Program-made: the position numbers and the translations under genes
Notes under the pieces: model-generated
The model's input: only the letters and a program-made list of their open reading frames with translations
The model's database searches: none
What the model was told of the DNA's origin: nothing
In this document: positions 1 through 7,979 of the stretch, piece by piece
Layout: each line of letters opens with the position of its first letter
Position numbering within the stretch: position 1 is the stretch's first letter
Source of the DNA: an uncultured Veillonella sp.
GTDB taxonomy: Bacteria; Bacillota; Negativicutes; Veillonellales; Veillonellaceae
DNA: 15,838 nt
Assembly: GCA_934183145.1 (NCBI GenBank)
Contig: CAKPSA010000019.1
Coordinates: 1 to 15,838, forward strand
Reading direction: 5' to 3'

Positions 1-3000
1 GACCTTGACTTTACATCCGCATTGGCAATGGTTCACTCCCGTTTCAGTACGAATACATTCCCAAGCTGGGCTCGGGCACATCCTAACCGTTTCTTAGTTC
101 ACAATGGTGAAATCAACACAATTCGCGGCAATGTAAACTGGATCAATGCTCGTGAAGGTAAAGCAGAATCTCCATTGTTCCCAGATATTAAAAAAGTATT
201 CCCTGTAGTTGATGACAGCGGTTCTGACTCTGCTATGTTCGATAACACATTGGAATTCTTGCACATGACAGGTCGTTCCTTGCCTCATGCGATTATGATG
301 ATGATCCCTGAGCCTTGGGAACGTAACAATCTCATGAGCCAAGAAAAACATGATTTCTATGAGTTCAATAGCTTCATGATGGAACCATGGGATGGCCCTG
401 CTGCTATGGGCTTCACTGATGGTACTGTTATCGGTGGCGTACTTGACCGTAACGGTTTGCGTCCTGCTCGTTACTATGTAACAACTGATGACCGTGTTAT
501 CATGGCATCTGAAGTAGGTGTTGTGAATGAAAACGCTGAAAATATTCGCGCTAAAGGTCGCTTGGAACCAGGCAAAATGCTTCTCATCGATACTGAAGAA
601 CAACGTATCATTTCCGATGAAGAAATCAAACAACGCGTTGCTACTGAATTACCATATAATGAATGGGTAAAAGAACACGTTATTCACTTGTCTGAAATTA
701 CACAAGCTGATGAAAACGACGTTCCAAAAGTTGAAGATTTATTCAAAAATCAACAAGCCTTTGGTTATACTCAAGAAGACCTTGTTCGTATGATCGTGCC
801 TATGGCAAAAGATGGTAAAGACCCTGTAGGTGCCATGGGTGCCGATGCTCCACTTGCTATCTTGTCCGATAAACCACAATTGTTATACAGCTACTTCAAG
901 CAAATGTTCGCACAAGTAACAAATCCTCCAATCGACTCCATTCGTGAGGAAATGGTTACATCTACACGTGTTATGCTTGGTAACTCTGGTAACTTAACAG
1001 ATCCTAACAAAGCTGGTACTTATGCATTGTCCATGCGTACACCAATCCTTACTAACCAAGAATTGGCGTCTATTAAAGCTCTTGATTGCCGTCGCATGAA
1101 ATCTGTTACATTGCCAATCCTCTTCGATCCAACTAAGGGTGCTGATGGTTTGCGCGATGCATTAAATGAATTATGCGAAAAAGCAGAAGAAGCAGCACGT
1201 ACAGAGCAAAATGTATTGATTTTGTCTGACCGTGGTGTCGATGAAAATCATGCACCAATTCCTGCATTATTGGCTGTAGCAGCTGTTCACAATCACTTGA
1301 TTAGAAAAGTATTGCGTACAGAAATCGGTCTTATCCTTGAATCTGGTGAACCTCGCGAAGTACATCACTTCTGTACATTGATCGGTTATGGTGTTACAGC
1401 TATCAACCCATACTTGGCTCTTGAAACTGTACGCGATTTACAAGCTCGTAAGCGCCTTGGCGATATTACACCTGAACAAGCTGAAAAGAACTACATCAAA
1501 GCAGCTGTAGGTGGCATCATGAAGGTTATGTCCAAAATGGGTATCTCCACAGTTCGTTCCTACCATGGTGCACAAATCTTCGAAGCATTAGGCTTGAATA
1601 CTAACTTCATCAATAAATTCTTCGTAAATACACCAACACGTATCGGCGGTATTGGTCTTGTAGGCGTTGCTAACGAAGCATTGGCTCGTTTTGACCGCGC
1701 TTTCAAATCCGACGAATCTGTACTCGAACCAGGTGGTTGGTATGGTCCTGTAAAAGATGGGGAAGAACATTTATTCAACCCTAAAACAATTGATCTTTTA
1801 CAAGAGTCCCTTATCAACGGCGACTATGCTAAATATAAAGAATACTCTAAAGCGATTCGCAACGATTATCATGTAACATTGCGTTCCTTAATGGAATTAA
1901 ACTACCCTGTAGGTGGCGGTATTCCTATCGAAGAGGTTGAACCTGAAGAATCCATCGTAAAACGCTTTAAAGCAGGCGCTATGAGTTATGGTGCCATCAG
2001 TAAAGAGGCTCATGAAGCGATTGCTATCGCTATGAACCGTTTAGGCTCTACATCTAACTCTGGTGAAGGTGGCGAAGACGTAGCTCGTTTCAAACCATTG
2101 CCAAATGGCGACAGCATGAATTCCGAAGTAAAACAAATTGCATCTGGTCGTTTCGGTGTAACTGCAAACTACCTCATTCATGCAAAAGAATTGCAAATCA
2201 AATGTGCACAAGGTGCGAAACCAGGTGAAGGTGGTCAATTACCAGGTAAAAAAGTATACCCTGAAATCGGTAAAGCTCGTCACTCCACTCCTGGCGTAGA
2301 GCTCGTATCTCCACCACCACATCACGATATTTACTCCATCGAAGACTTGGCAGAGTTGATTTACGATTTGAAATGCGTTAACAAAGATGCTCGTATTTCC
2401 GTTAAATTAACATCTGAAGCAGGCGTTGGTACTATCGCTGCTGGTGTAGCAAAAGCAAAAGCAGATAATATCTTGATCTCTGGTTACGATGGTGGTACAG
2501 GTGCGGCAGGTCGTACATCTGTAAAACACGCTGGTGTGCCTTGGGAATTAGGCTTGTCCGAAACTCATCAAACATTGATGCTCAACAGATTGCGTGACCG
2601 CGTTAAATTGGAAGTAGACTCCAAGTTGATGACTGGTTTCGACGTAGCCGTTGCTGCTATGCTTGGCGCTGAGTTATTCGGTTTCGGTACATTGCCACTC
2701 GTTGCTGTAGGCTGTAAAATGGCTCGTGTATGTAACCTCAACACATGCCCTTACGGCGTTGCTACACAAGACGAAAAATTGCGTGCTCGTTTCACAGGTA
2801 AACCTGAGTATGTAGAAAACTTGATGATCTTTATCGCTCGTGAATTGCGTGAAATCATGGCTCGCTTAGGCATTCGCTCCGTAGCTGAACTCGTAGGTCG
2901 TATCGATCTCGTTCGTCAAAAATCTCAAGACGATAACTTCAAATTGTCTCGCGTTGACCTTAAACGTGTATTGTTCCACCCATACATCGATGCGTCTGTA

Positions 3001-3888
3001 GGTCATATGCATATGGTTGACCAAGATCACGAATTGGAACGTACATTGGATATGTCCAAACTCTTGCGTATGTGTCGTCCTGCTATTGAAGATCAAAAAC
3101 CGATCCGCGCTAAATTGGCTATCAACAATATTAACCGTGTAGTAGGTACATTGGTTGGTTCTGAGGTAACACGTCGTTATGGTGAAAGCGGTTTGCCAGA
3201 TAACACAATCAAGTTGAACTTTGAAGGTTCTGCTGGTCAATCCTTCGGTGCTTTCATTCCTAAAGGCATGACATTAGAACTTGAAGGGGATGCGAACGAT
3301 TACCTCGGTAAAGGCTTATCCGGTGGTACTATCACAGTATATCCACCTAAGAAATCTATCTTTGAAGCGGATGAAAATATCCTTATCGGTAACGTTGCCT
3401 TCTATGGTGCTACATCTGGTACATCCTACATCAATGGTGTAGCTGGTGAACGTTTCGCTGTTCGTAACAGTGGTATCACTGCTGTTGTAGAAGGTGTAGG
3501 CGACCATGGTTGTGAATACATGACTGGTGGCGAAGTGCTTGTACTTGGCAAAATTGGTCGTAACTTCGCAGCAGGTATGTCCGGTGGTTATGCATATATC
3601 CTCGATTGCGATGAACGCTATGTAAACACAGGTCTCGTAGAATTACGTCCTGCTAATAATGATGACCTTAAACGCATTAAAGAATTAGTAGAACAACACG
3701 TATTGCACACTAATTCCGCTAAAGGCCGTCACATCCTTGAAAACTGGAATAACTTTGTAAATAGATTTACAAAAGTTGTACCTGTAGCATATGAAGAAAT
3801 GCACGCTGCTATTGAACGTTATAAAGAACAAGGCTTATCCTTGGAAGAAGCTCAATTGGCTGCATTCAAAGAAAAATATGCAAAATAA
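1..3888 (+). CDS. gltB: Glutamate synthase large subunit (5' partial)
   Basis: Large (alpha) subunit of glutamate synthase, which moves the amide nitrogen of glutamine onto 2-oxoglutarate to give two glutamates in the cytoplasm. The reading frame is open from base 1, so the gene begins upstream: 1295 residues are visible of about 1500 usual, and the N-terminal catalytic Cys of the amidotransferase domain is outside the window. Visible are the rest of that domain (HNGEINT, window residues 34-40), the central domain, the FMN-binding synthase domain (from about residue 660, with the GAKPGEGGQLPG loop), the 3Fe-4S cysteines C905, C911 and C916 (Cx5Cx4C), and the C-terminal beta-helix with Gly-rich turns from about 1097. 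No small-subunit gene (gltD) follows; a terminator does. It could lie upstream, or a ferredoxin could be the donor. Identification is secure. Confidence 0.97.
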   Translation, partial: DLDFTSALAMVHSRFSTNTFPSWARAHPNRFLVHNGEINTIRGNVNWINAREGKAESPLFPDIKKVFPVVDDSGSDSAMFDNTLEFLHMTGRSLPHAIMMMIPEPWERNNLMSQEKHDFYEFNSFMMEPWDGPAAMGFTDGTVIGGVLDRNGLRPARYYVTTDDRVIMASEVGVVNENAENIRAKGRLEPGKMLLIDTEEQRIISDEEIKQRVATELPYNEWVKEHVIHLSEITQADENDVPKVEDLFKNQQAFGYTQEDLVRMIVPMAKDGKDPVGAMGADAPLAILSDKPQLLYSYFKQMFAQVTNPPIDSIREEMVTSTRVMLGNSGNLTDPNKAGTYALSMRTPILTNQELASIKALDCRRMKSVTLPILFDPTKGADGLRDALNELCEKAEEAARTEQNVLILSDRGVDENHAPIPALLAVAAVHNHLIRKVLRTEIGLILESGEPREVHHFCTLIGYGVTAINPYLALETVRDLQARKRLGDITPEQAEKNYIKAAVGGIMKVMSKMGISTVRSYHGAQIFEALGLNTNFINKFFVNTPTRIGGIGLVGVANEALARFDRAFKSDESVLEPGGWYGPVKDGEEHLFNPKTIDLLQESLINGDYAKYKEYSKAIRNDYHVTLRSLMELNYPVGGGIPIEEVEPEESIVKRFKAGAMSYGAISKEAHEAIAIAMNRLGSTSNSGEGGEDVARFKPLPNGDSMNSEVKQIASGRFGVTANYLIHAKELQIKCAQGAKPGEGGQLPGKKVYPEIGKARHSTPGVELVSPPPHHDIYSIEDLAELIYDLKCVNKDARISVKLTSEAGVGTIAAGVAKAKADNILISGYDGGTGAAGRTSVKHAGVPWELGLSETHQTLMLNRLRDRVKLEVDSKLMTGFDVAVAAMLGAELFGFGTLPLVAVGCKMARVCNLNTCPYGVATQDEKLRARFTGKPEYVENLMIFIARELREIMARLGIRSVAELVGRIDLVRQKSQDDNFKLSRVDLKRVLFHPYIDASVGHMHMVDQDHELERTLDMSKLLRMCRPAIEDQKPIRAKLAINNINRVVGTLVGSEVTRRYGESGLPDNTIKLNFEGSAGQSFGAFIPKGMTLELEGDANDYLGKGLSGGTITVYPPKKSIFEADENILIGNVAFYGATSGTSYINGVAGERFAVRNSGITAVVEGVGDHGCEYMTGGEVLVLGKIGRNFAAGMSGGYAYILDCDERYVNTGLVELRPANNDDLKRIKELVEQHVLHTNSAKGRHILENWNNFVNRFTKVVPVAYEEMHAAIERYKEQGLSLEEAQLAAFKEKYAK

Positions 3889-3926
3889 TTTCTAATCTAA
3901 CTGAATATCCTTTAGATAAGACATAT

Positions 3927-3962
3927 GAAATGCCTCTATAGCTTTGACTATAGAGGTATTTT
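3927..3962 (+). terminator. Intrinsic terminator of gltB
   Basis: Nine-bp GC-containing core CCTCTATAG (3933-3941) pairs with CTATAGAGG (3948-3956) around the loop CTTTGA. The stem extends through a G-U pair and an A-tract/T-tract (GAAAT with ATTTT). It lies about 40 bp after the gltB stop and is typical of Rho-independent termination. The loop and right arm also contain the -35 box of the next gene. Confidence 0.85.
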
Positions 3963-3972
3963 CATGTATAAT
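3944..3972 (+). promoter_or_regulatory. Promoter of ffs, -35 inside the gltB terminator
   Basis: TTGACT (3944-3949) and a perfect TATAAT (3967-3972) are separated by exactly 17 bp. The predicted start at about 3979-3980 coincides with the first base of the long terminal stem of the SRP RNA, so promoter and RNA prediction support each other. Confidence 0.85.
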
Positions 3973-3979
3973 ATTTGTA

Positions 3980-4120
3980 TTGCAATATTGGATCATGGCA
4001 GTTCTCGGGCCTGTGCAATGGGGGCCTGTGAATCGTGTCAGGACTGAGAGGTAGCAGCACTAAGCGGTAACCCTCATGTGCCACGGGGAACCCGGGGGCT
4101 GTCGTGATCGAATATTGCAA
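3980..4120 (+). ncRNA. ffs: Signal recognition particle RNA (4.5S/small SRP type)
   Basis: RNA scaffold of the signal recognition particle, which binds Ffh and docks with FtsY to deliver nascent membrane proteins. The conserved domain IV is at 4037-4060: GTCAGG, an apical stem-loop, then AGCAGC, followed by the typical Firmicute stretch CACTAAGCGG and GTGCCACGGGG. The ends pair perfectly over 10 bp (TTGCAATATT at 3980-3989 with AATATTGCAA at 4111-4120) and continue with GATCATGGCAG against CTGTCGTGATC. The apical tetraloop reads GAGA (4046-4049) instead of the usual GGAA. At about 141 nt it is longer than E. coli 4.5S but much shorter than the Alu-containing B. subtilis scRNA. Its position just before dnaX matches B. 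subtilis scr. Exact ends are inferred from pairing and the promoter. Confidence 0.93.
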
Positions 4121-4145
4121 GGCGGCCTGTGGGGCCGCTTTTTTT
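4119..4145 (+). terminator. Intrinsic terminator of ffs
   Basis: GCGGCC (4122-4127) pairs with GGCCGC (4133-4138) around TGTGG, directly followed by seven Ts. It abuts the closing stem of the SRP RNA. Confidence 0.9.
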
Positions 4146-4190
4146 ATGTCTAATCTAAGGTCTATAAAATGAGTAAGATTTCCATGAATA

Positions 4191-4199
4191 TGGTATAAT
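4191..4199 (+). promoter_or_regulatory. Extended -10 promoter of the dnaX operon
   Basis: TGGTATAAT is a perfect extended -10 element (TGnTATAAT). No good -35 is seen 16-18 bp upstream, which extended -10 promoters tolerate. The start would be near 4206, giving a leader of about 30 nt before the dnaX ATG. No other promoter is obvious until after the RluA-type gene, so it may drive six genes. Confidence 0.7.
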
Positions 4200-4235
4200 A
4201 AAGTATTGTAATTTTCGGAAAAAGGGGGTGTTCCA

Positions 4236-7001
4236 ATGGCATATATTGCGTTATATCGTAAGTACCGTCCGCAGACGTTTACCGATGTGGTTGGGCAGCA
4301 TCAAGTATCGGATACATTGATGCGTGCTATCCGCGAGGATAAGGTGGCTCATGCGTATTTGTTTGCTGGTCCGCGCGGGACTGGTAAGACAAGTATGGCC
4401 AAGATTTTTGCGCGCGCTATCAACTGCGAGCATGGGCCAACGGATCATCCTTGTAACGAGTGTAGTGCTTGTAAATCGATTTTGAGCGGCCAGTCCATGG
4501 ATGTTCTTGAAATCGACGCCGCATCCAATCGTGGTATCGATGAGGTGCGTGCTCTCCGTGAAAGCGTTAAATTTATGCCTGTCGAAGGGCGTAAAAAGGT
4601 GTTTATCATCGACGAAGCCCACATGCTTACGACAGAAGCGTGGAATGCGCTTTTAAAAACTATCGAAGAGCCACCGGCTCACGTTATGTTTATCTTCGCT
4701 ACTACAGAGATTGAAAAGTTACCTGTTACCATCGTATCTCGTTGTCAGCGGTACACCTTTAGACGGATTACGTCTGACGATATCGCTCAGCGCTTATCCT
4801 ATGTAGCGGAACAAGAAGGCTTTGGCTTAGATCCTGCAGCGGCACAGCTCATTGCTGTTCATGCAGATGGCGGTTTGCGTGATGCATTGAGTATTTTAGA
4901 CCAATGTGCCGGTATGGCTACAGGTACTATTACACCTCAAGTAGTAGAGGAATTGATCGGCCTTGTTAGCAAGGAATGGATCATTCATTTCCTAGATGCG
5001 TTGCGCAACGGTGATGGACCAAAATTGTTGTCCTATATCCACGATGCTTTAGCAGAAGGTCGTGATGCGACGCAGATTATGGAAGCTCTCATTCAGCATG
5101 TGCGTGCCTTACTTGTTGGTAAGGTGGCACCTGATGCGGATGAGCTCAAGGTATATGATGCCTTTAAGAATGAGTTCCTAGCTCAAGCTGAAAGCATCGA
5201 TTTTAATGAGCTCAATCAATATGTGCGCAGTGCTCAATCCATTATGAATGATGCGAAACAGGTGGATAATCCACGAACTATCATCGAAATGGGTTTGCTC
5301 GTTTTGTGTGCTAAATTAGGTTCTGTTGATGAAAGTTTAGAAGACCGCGTATATGCACTAGAGGCTTCAGAACGGTCTGAGCGTAACGATTTATTGAACC
5401 GCATGGCTCAATTAGAACAACGCGGTCCGGCAGCTCCTACACCTGCTTATGGTGCCAATGCATTCGGTCCGCCTAGTGGCTATGCAAATAGCTTTGTTCC
5501 TGTAGATCATGGGGCTGTACAGAATGCTTTCATGAGTAGCGCTCAAACTAGTACCGTTGGTACGGTGCCTCCTCCAAGTGGTGTGGGGATGACACCGCCA
5601 CCTGCCAGTGTAGGTATGACTCCTCCACCTATGGGTGCACCAGGTAGTACACCGCCTCCTATGAATGGAGTAGGTATGGCTCCGCCTCCAATGGGCGGCG
5701 TTGGCATGGCACCACCAACTACTACGAGTAGTGCACCAGAACGACCTGCTAGAAATCAAGCTAAGGGTCGTGGTAAAAAAGGTATTAGCACACAGGCTAT
5801 CATTAGTGATCAAATCTTGTCTGCTCAAGAGTATCGCAATGTACAGTCCAATGTCATTAAATACTTAAAGGACAGCAATCGCAATATGACCTCTACCGTT
5901 ATCGGTCAAGGTCAGCTGGTGTACGTAGACCAAAGCAAGGCAGTTATGGCCTTCAAAAATACATTGCACCTCAATGTAATGACCAATGAAGTAAACTTGG
6001 CAGAAGCGGCGGATGCTTTCACCTATACATTGGGTTATCCAGTACATGTGGAAATCGTAGATGCCCTTACACAAGTTTACAAAGACTATAAAAAGGCCTC
6101 TGGTAGTACGACACAGCGCCAAGTAAAAGCGCCGCAACGTCCACCAGAACCGATGGTTGATGTACAGAAAACCTCTGGCGGTCAGCCGACGCAAATGGAT
6201 TTAACAAATCCATCAGCACCACAAGGCACTAATAATGCATCAGTGGGAAATAGTTCAGCAGGAGCTAATAGCGCTCAAGGTAGTAGTGCTTCACAAGCTC
6301 AACAACCTACCGCACAGGTTGGCGGTTCAACCACTGATGAACAATCTAGTAAACCTGATTCAGCAGCAGTAGATGCAGCAAAGGCGGCGGCTTTGGCATT
6401 CTTAGCGAAGAAGACGGGCGGTACCAATGCTGCTAGCAGTAGTGTGAATACAGGTACAACAGTTGCTTCAGCAGAAGGTCAAACATCTGGTGGCGATGTG
6501 CCGATTACATCCTTTGATGGTAGTCCGTCTACTCAGGTTCCAGATGGTGAGATTCCTATCGAGTCGCTAGCAGGTTCTATTGAAGGCGATGATATTCCTG
6601 TTCATTCCTTTGATGATGTGCCTGTGGACGATATGGAGGAAGCCTATGTATCATCCTTAGATGATATGCCACCACATCCGCTAGATAGTGTCACTGTTAT
6701 TAGCGATGATGGGGAGGTCTTAGAACGCCCTATGGATAGCGGTGCACATATCGAGGTAGAAGCTGTCCCAAAGCCTGATAGGGGCGAACAACAGGGAACC
6801 CCTTATCAAAGCGATGATCATACTATGCTTTCACAAGCACCTATTGAAGTAGCGCCCATCGATAGCGTGACGGTAGCTCGTGAATACGCATGGGATCCAG
6901 AGCATATGACGGAAGAGGAGCGAAACAATCCTCTCTTGGCAGAAACATTAGAGAAATTATCTGAAGACCACGACATTATCGTTGAGGTCATCGAAGAATA
7001 A
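4236..7001 (+). CDS. dnaX: DNA polymerase III subunit gamma/tau, unusually long
   Basis: Clamp-loader ATPase of the replicative polymerase. The AAA+ module is complete: Walker A GPRGTGKT (residues 45-52), zinc-site cysteines C64, C73, C76 and C79, Walker B DEAH (126-129), arginine-finger SRC (168-170) and a sensor 2 region with GGLRDALSILDQ. A Pro/Met-rich linker (445-494) follows the collar region. A folded segment at about 520-630 resembles the tau C-terminal domain of Firmicutes. Residues from about 640 to the end are low-complexity (Ser/Gln/Ala, then acidic) with short DxPIxS-like repeats. The total of 921 residues exceeds the usual 550-650 or so; the excess is disordered tail. The ATG follows AAGGGGGTG with suitable spacing. 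It heads the operon with ybaB and recR, as in many bacteria. No in-phase A AAA AAG slippery heptamer was found. Confidence 0.97.
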   Translation: MAYIALYRKYRPQTFTDVVGQHQVSDTLMRAIREDKVAHAYLFAGPRGTGKTSMAKIFARAINCEHGPTDHPCNECSACKSILSGQSMDVLEIDAASNRGIDEVRALRESVKFMPVEGRKKVFIIDEAHMLTTEAWNALLKTIEEPPAHVMFIFATTEIEKLPVTIVSRCQRYTFRRITSDDIAQRLSYVAEQEGFGLDPAAAQLIAVHADGGLRDALSILDQCAGMATGTITPQVVEELIGLVSKEWIIHFLDALRNGDGPKLLSYIHDALAEGRDATQIMEALIQHVRALLVGKVAPDADELKVYDAFKNEFLAQAESIDFNELNQYVRSAQSIMNDAKQVDNPRTIIEMGLLVLCAKLGSVDESLEDRVYALEASERSERNDLLNRMAQLEQRGPAAPTPAYGANAFGPPSGYANSFVPVDHGAVQNAFMSSAQTSTVGTVPPPSGVGMTPPPASVGMTPPPMGAPGSTPPPMNGVGMAPPPMGGVGMAPPTTTSSAPERPARNQAKGRGKKGISTQAIISDQILSAQEYRNVQSNVIKYLKDSNRNMTSTVIGQGQLVYVDQSKAVMAFKNTLHLNVMTNEVNLAEAADAFTYTLGYPVHVEIVDALTQVYKDYKKASGSTTQRQVKAPQRPPEPMVDVQKTSGGQPTQMDLTNPSAPQGTNNASVGNSSAGANSAQGSSASQAQQPTAQVGGSTTDEQSSKPDSAAVDAAKAAALAFLAKKTGGTNAASSSVNTGTTVASAEGQTSGGDVPITSFDGSPSTQVPDGEIPIESLAGSIEGDDIPVHSFDDVPVDDMEEAYVSSLDDMPPHPLDSVTVISDDGEVLERPMDSGAHIEVEAVPKPDRGEQQGTPYQSDDHTMLSQAPIEVAPIDSVTVAREYAWDPEHMTEEERNNPLLAETLEKLSEDHDIIVEVIEE
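5568..5717 (+). repeat. Degenerate Pro/Met-rich repeat in dnaX
   Basis: Coding repeat (DnaX residues 445-494) of units like GVGMTPPP, SVGMTPPPM, GVGMAPPPM and GVGMAPP. It links the clamp-loader part to the C-terminal tau domain and is probably a flexible spacer. Such a tract is prone to length change by recombination or slippage. Confidence 0.8.
6492..6632 (+). repeat. Short acidic DxPIxS-type repeats in the DnaX tail
   Basis: Three related peptides lie in the acidic tail: GDVPITSFD (residues 753-761), GEIPIESL (771-778) and DDIPVHSFDDVPVDD (785-799). Each has an acidic residue before a hydrophobic-Pro-hydrophobic core followed by Ser and a hydrophobic residue, which suggests repeated short linear motifs rather than a fold. 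Confidence 0.6.
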
Positions 7002-7020
7002 ACTAATTAACATATGAGTA

Positions 7021-7036
7021 TAGGACGCAGGTCCTA
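7021..7036 (+). promoter_or_regulatory. Perfect hairpin just upstream of the ybaB ribosome site
   Basis: TAGGAC (7021-7026) and GTCCTA (7031-7036) form a 6-bp stem with a GCAG loop, ending one base before the strong site AAGGAGG (7038-7044). No T-run follows, so it is not an intrinsic terminator. It may be an RNA processing or stabilising site between dnaX and ybaB. Confidence 0.45.
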
Positions 7037-7051
7037 AAAGGAGGAATTACA

Positions 7052-7381
7052 ATGTTTGGTAAAGGTATGGGCAATATGGCTGGCATGATGAAAAAAGTTC
7101 AAAAAATGCAAGCAGATATGAAGAAAATGCAAGAAGAGTTAAAAACTCGTACAGTAGAGGCTTCCGTTGGTGGCGGTGCTGTAACAGTTGTAATGAACGG
7201 TGAAAAAATCATCGAGTCTTTGAAATTGAACCCAACTGCAGTTGATCCTGAAGATGTAGAAATGTTAGAAGATTTAGTAATGGCTGCTGTAAATGAAGCT
7301 AGCAAAAAAGTAGACGACCTCTTGGCTCAAGAAATGGGCAAAGTAACTGGTGGTCTTAACTTGCCAACAGGTTTATTCTAA
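7052..7381 (+). CDS. ybaB: YbaB/EbfC family nucleoid-associated protein
   Basis: Small DNA-binding protein of the YbaB/EbfC family (109 residues, usual length). The family forms dimers that bind DNA and is commonly encoded between dnaX and recR. The N-terminal third is a Met/Lys-rich amphipathic helix (MMKKVQKMQADMKKMQEEL), followed by the conserved core with GGGAVTVVMNGEKIIESL, the DPEDVEMLEDL region and a C-terminal helix ending GLNLPTGLF. The ATG lies 7 nt after AAGGAGG, the strongest ribosome site in the operon, consistent with abundant production. Its stop directly abuts the recR start (TAAATG), implying translational coupling. Confidence 0.95.
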   Translation: MFGKGMGNMAGMMKKVQKMQADMKKMQEELKTRTVEASVGGGAVTVVMNGEKIIESLKLNPTAVDPEDVEMLEDLVMAAVNEASKKVDDLLAQEMGKVTGGLNLPTGLF

Positions 7382-7978
7382 ATGACAAACGCTTTAGAAC
7401 GGCTCGTAGAGCAGCTGCGCCGCTTACCGGGTATCGGCTCCAAGTCGGCTAGACGCTTGGCCTATCATTTGGTAGAAATGCCGAAGGAAGAGGTAGACCG
7501 TCTCGTGGAAACTATCGTAGAAGCGAAGGGGGCTACGCGTCACTGTTCTATTTGCTTTAACTTATCAGCTCAAGATCCATGCGAATTCTGTAGCAATCCA
7601 AACCGCGATCAAACGACGATTATGGTCGTTGAAACATCTCGCGATGTCATTGCTATCGAGCGCAGTGGTGATTATAAGGGCTTATATCACGTATTGGAAG
7701 GCGCCTTGTCCCCTATGGAGGGTATCGGTGCTGACGATATTCGCGTAAAAGAATTGATCGCTCGCCTTCGTGATGGCGTCGTACAAGAGGTTATCCTCGC
7801 CACTGACCCAGACGTAGAAGGGGAAGCGACAGCTCTGTATTTGGCGCGTTTATTAAGTCCTAGTGGCATTAAGGTAACGCGTATTGCTCGTGGTGTTCCT
7901 GTGGGCGGTGATATCGAATATGCCGATGAATTAACGTTAGGCGGTGCCGTAGTAAACCGTCAAGAAATGAAAGGATAA
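7382..7978 (+). CDS. recR: Recombination mediator RecR
   Basis: RecR works with RecF and RecO to load RecA on gapped, SSB-coated DNA. At 198 residues it has the usual length and all parts in order: helix-hairpin-helix with LPGIGSKSARR (15-25), zinc finger C55, C58, C67 and C70, a Toprim domain starting IMVVE (80-84) with the later ATDPDVEGEATALYL segment, and the C-terminal RIARGVPVGGDIEYAD motif. The start codon follows the ybaB stop without a gap and has only a weak ribosome site of its own, so translation probably depends on ybaB. The next gene starts 2 nt after its stop. Confidence 0.97.
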   Translation: MTNALERLVEQLRRLPGIGSKSARRLAYHLVEMPKEEVDRLVETIVEAKGATRHCSICFNLSAQDPCEFCSNPNRDQTTIMVVETSRDVIAIERSGDYKGLYHVLEGALSPMEGIGADDIRVKELIARLRDGVVQEVILATDPDVEGEATALYLARLLSPSGIKVTRIARGVPVGGDIEYADELTLGGAVVNRQEMKG

Positions 7979-7979
7979 T

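Noticed and set aside
94..633. Minus-strand 179-codon frame antisense to gltB
   Set aside because: Composition is that of an antisense shadow of a highly conserved gene, with no start signals.
2203..2211. TGTGCACAA in gltB as a DnaA box
   Set aside because: One mismatch to the consensus, isolated, in a conserved coding region; expected by chance in long coding DNA.
5257..5275. GTGGATAATCCAC palindrome in dnaX as a DnaA site
   Set aside because: The forward match is 8 of 9 and the reverse is poorer; it stands alone and encodes ordinary DnaX residues.
5775..5781. Classical E. coli-type dnaX -1 ribosomal frameshift site
   Set aside because: A AAA AAG is present as letters but out of phase with the reading frame, so tandem tRNA slippage would not work.
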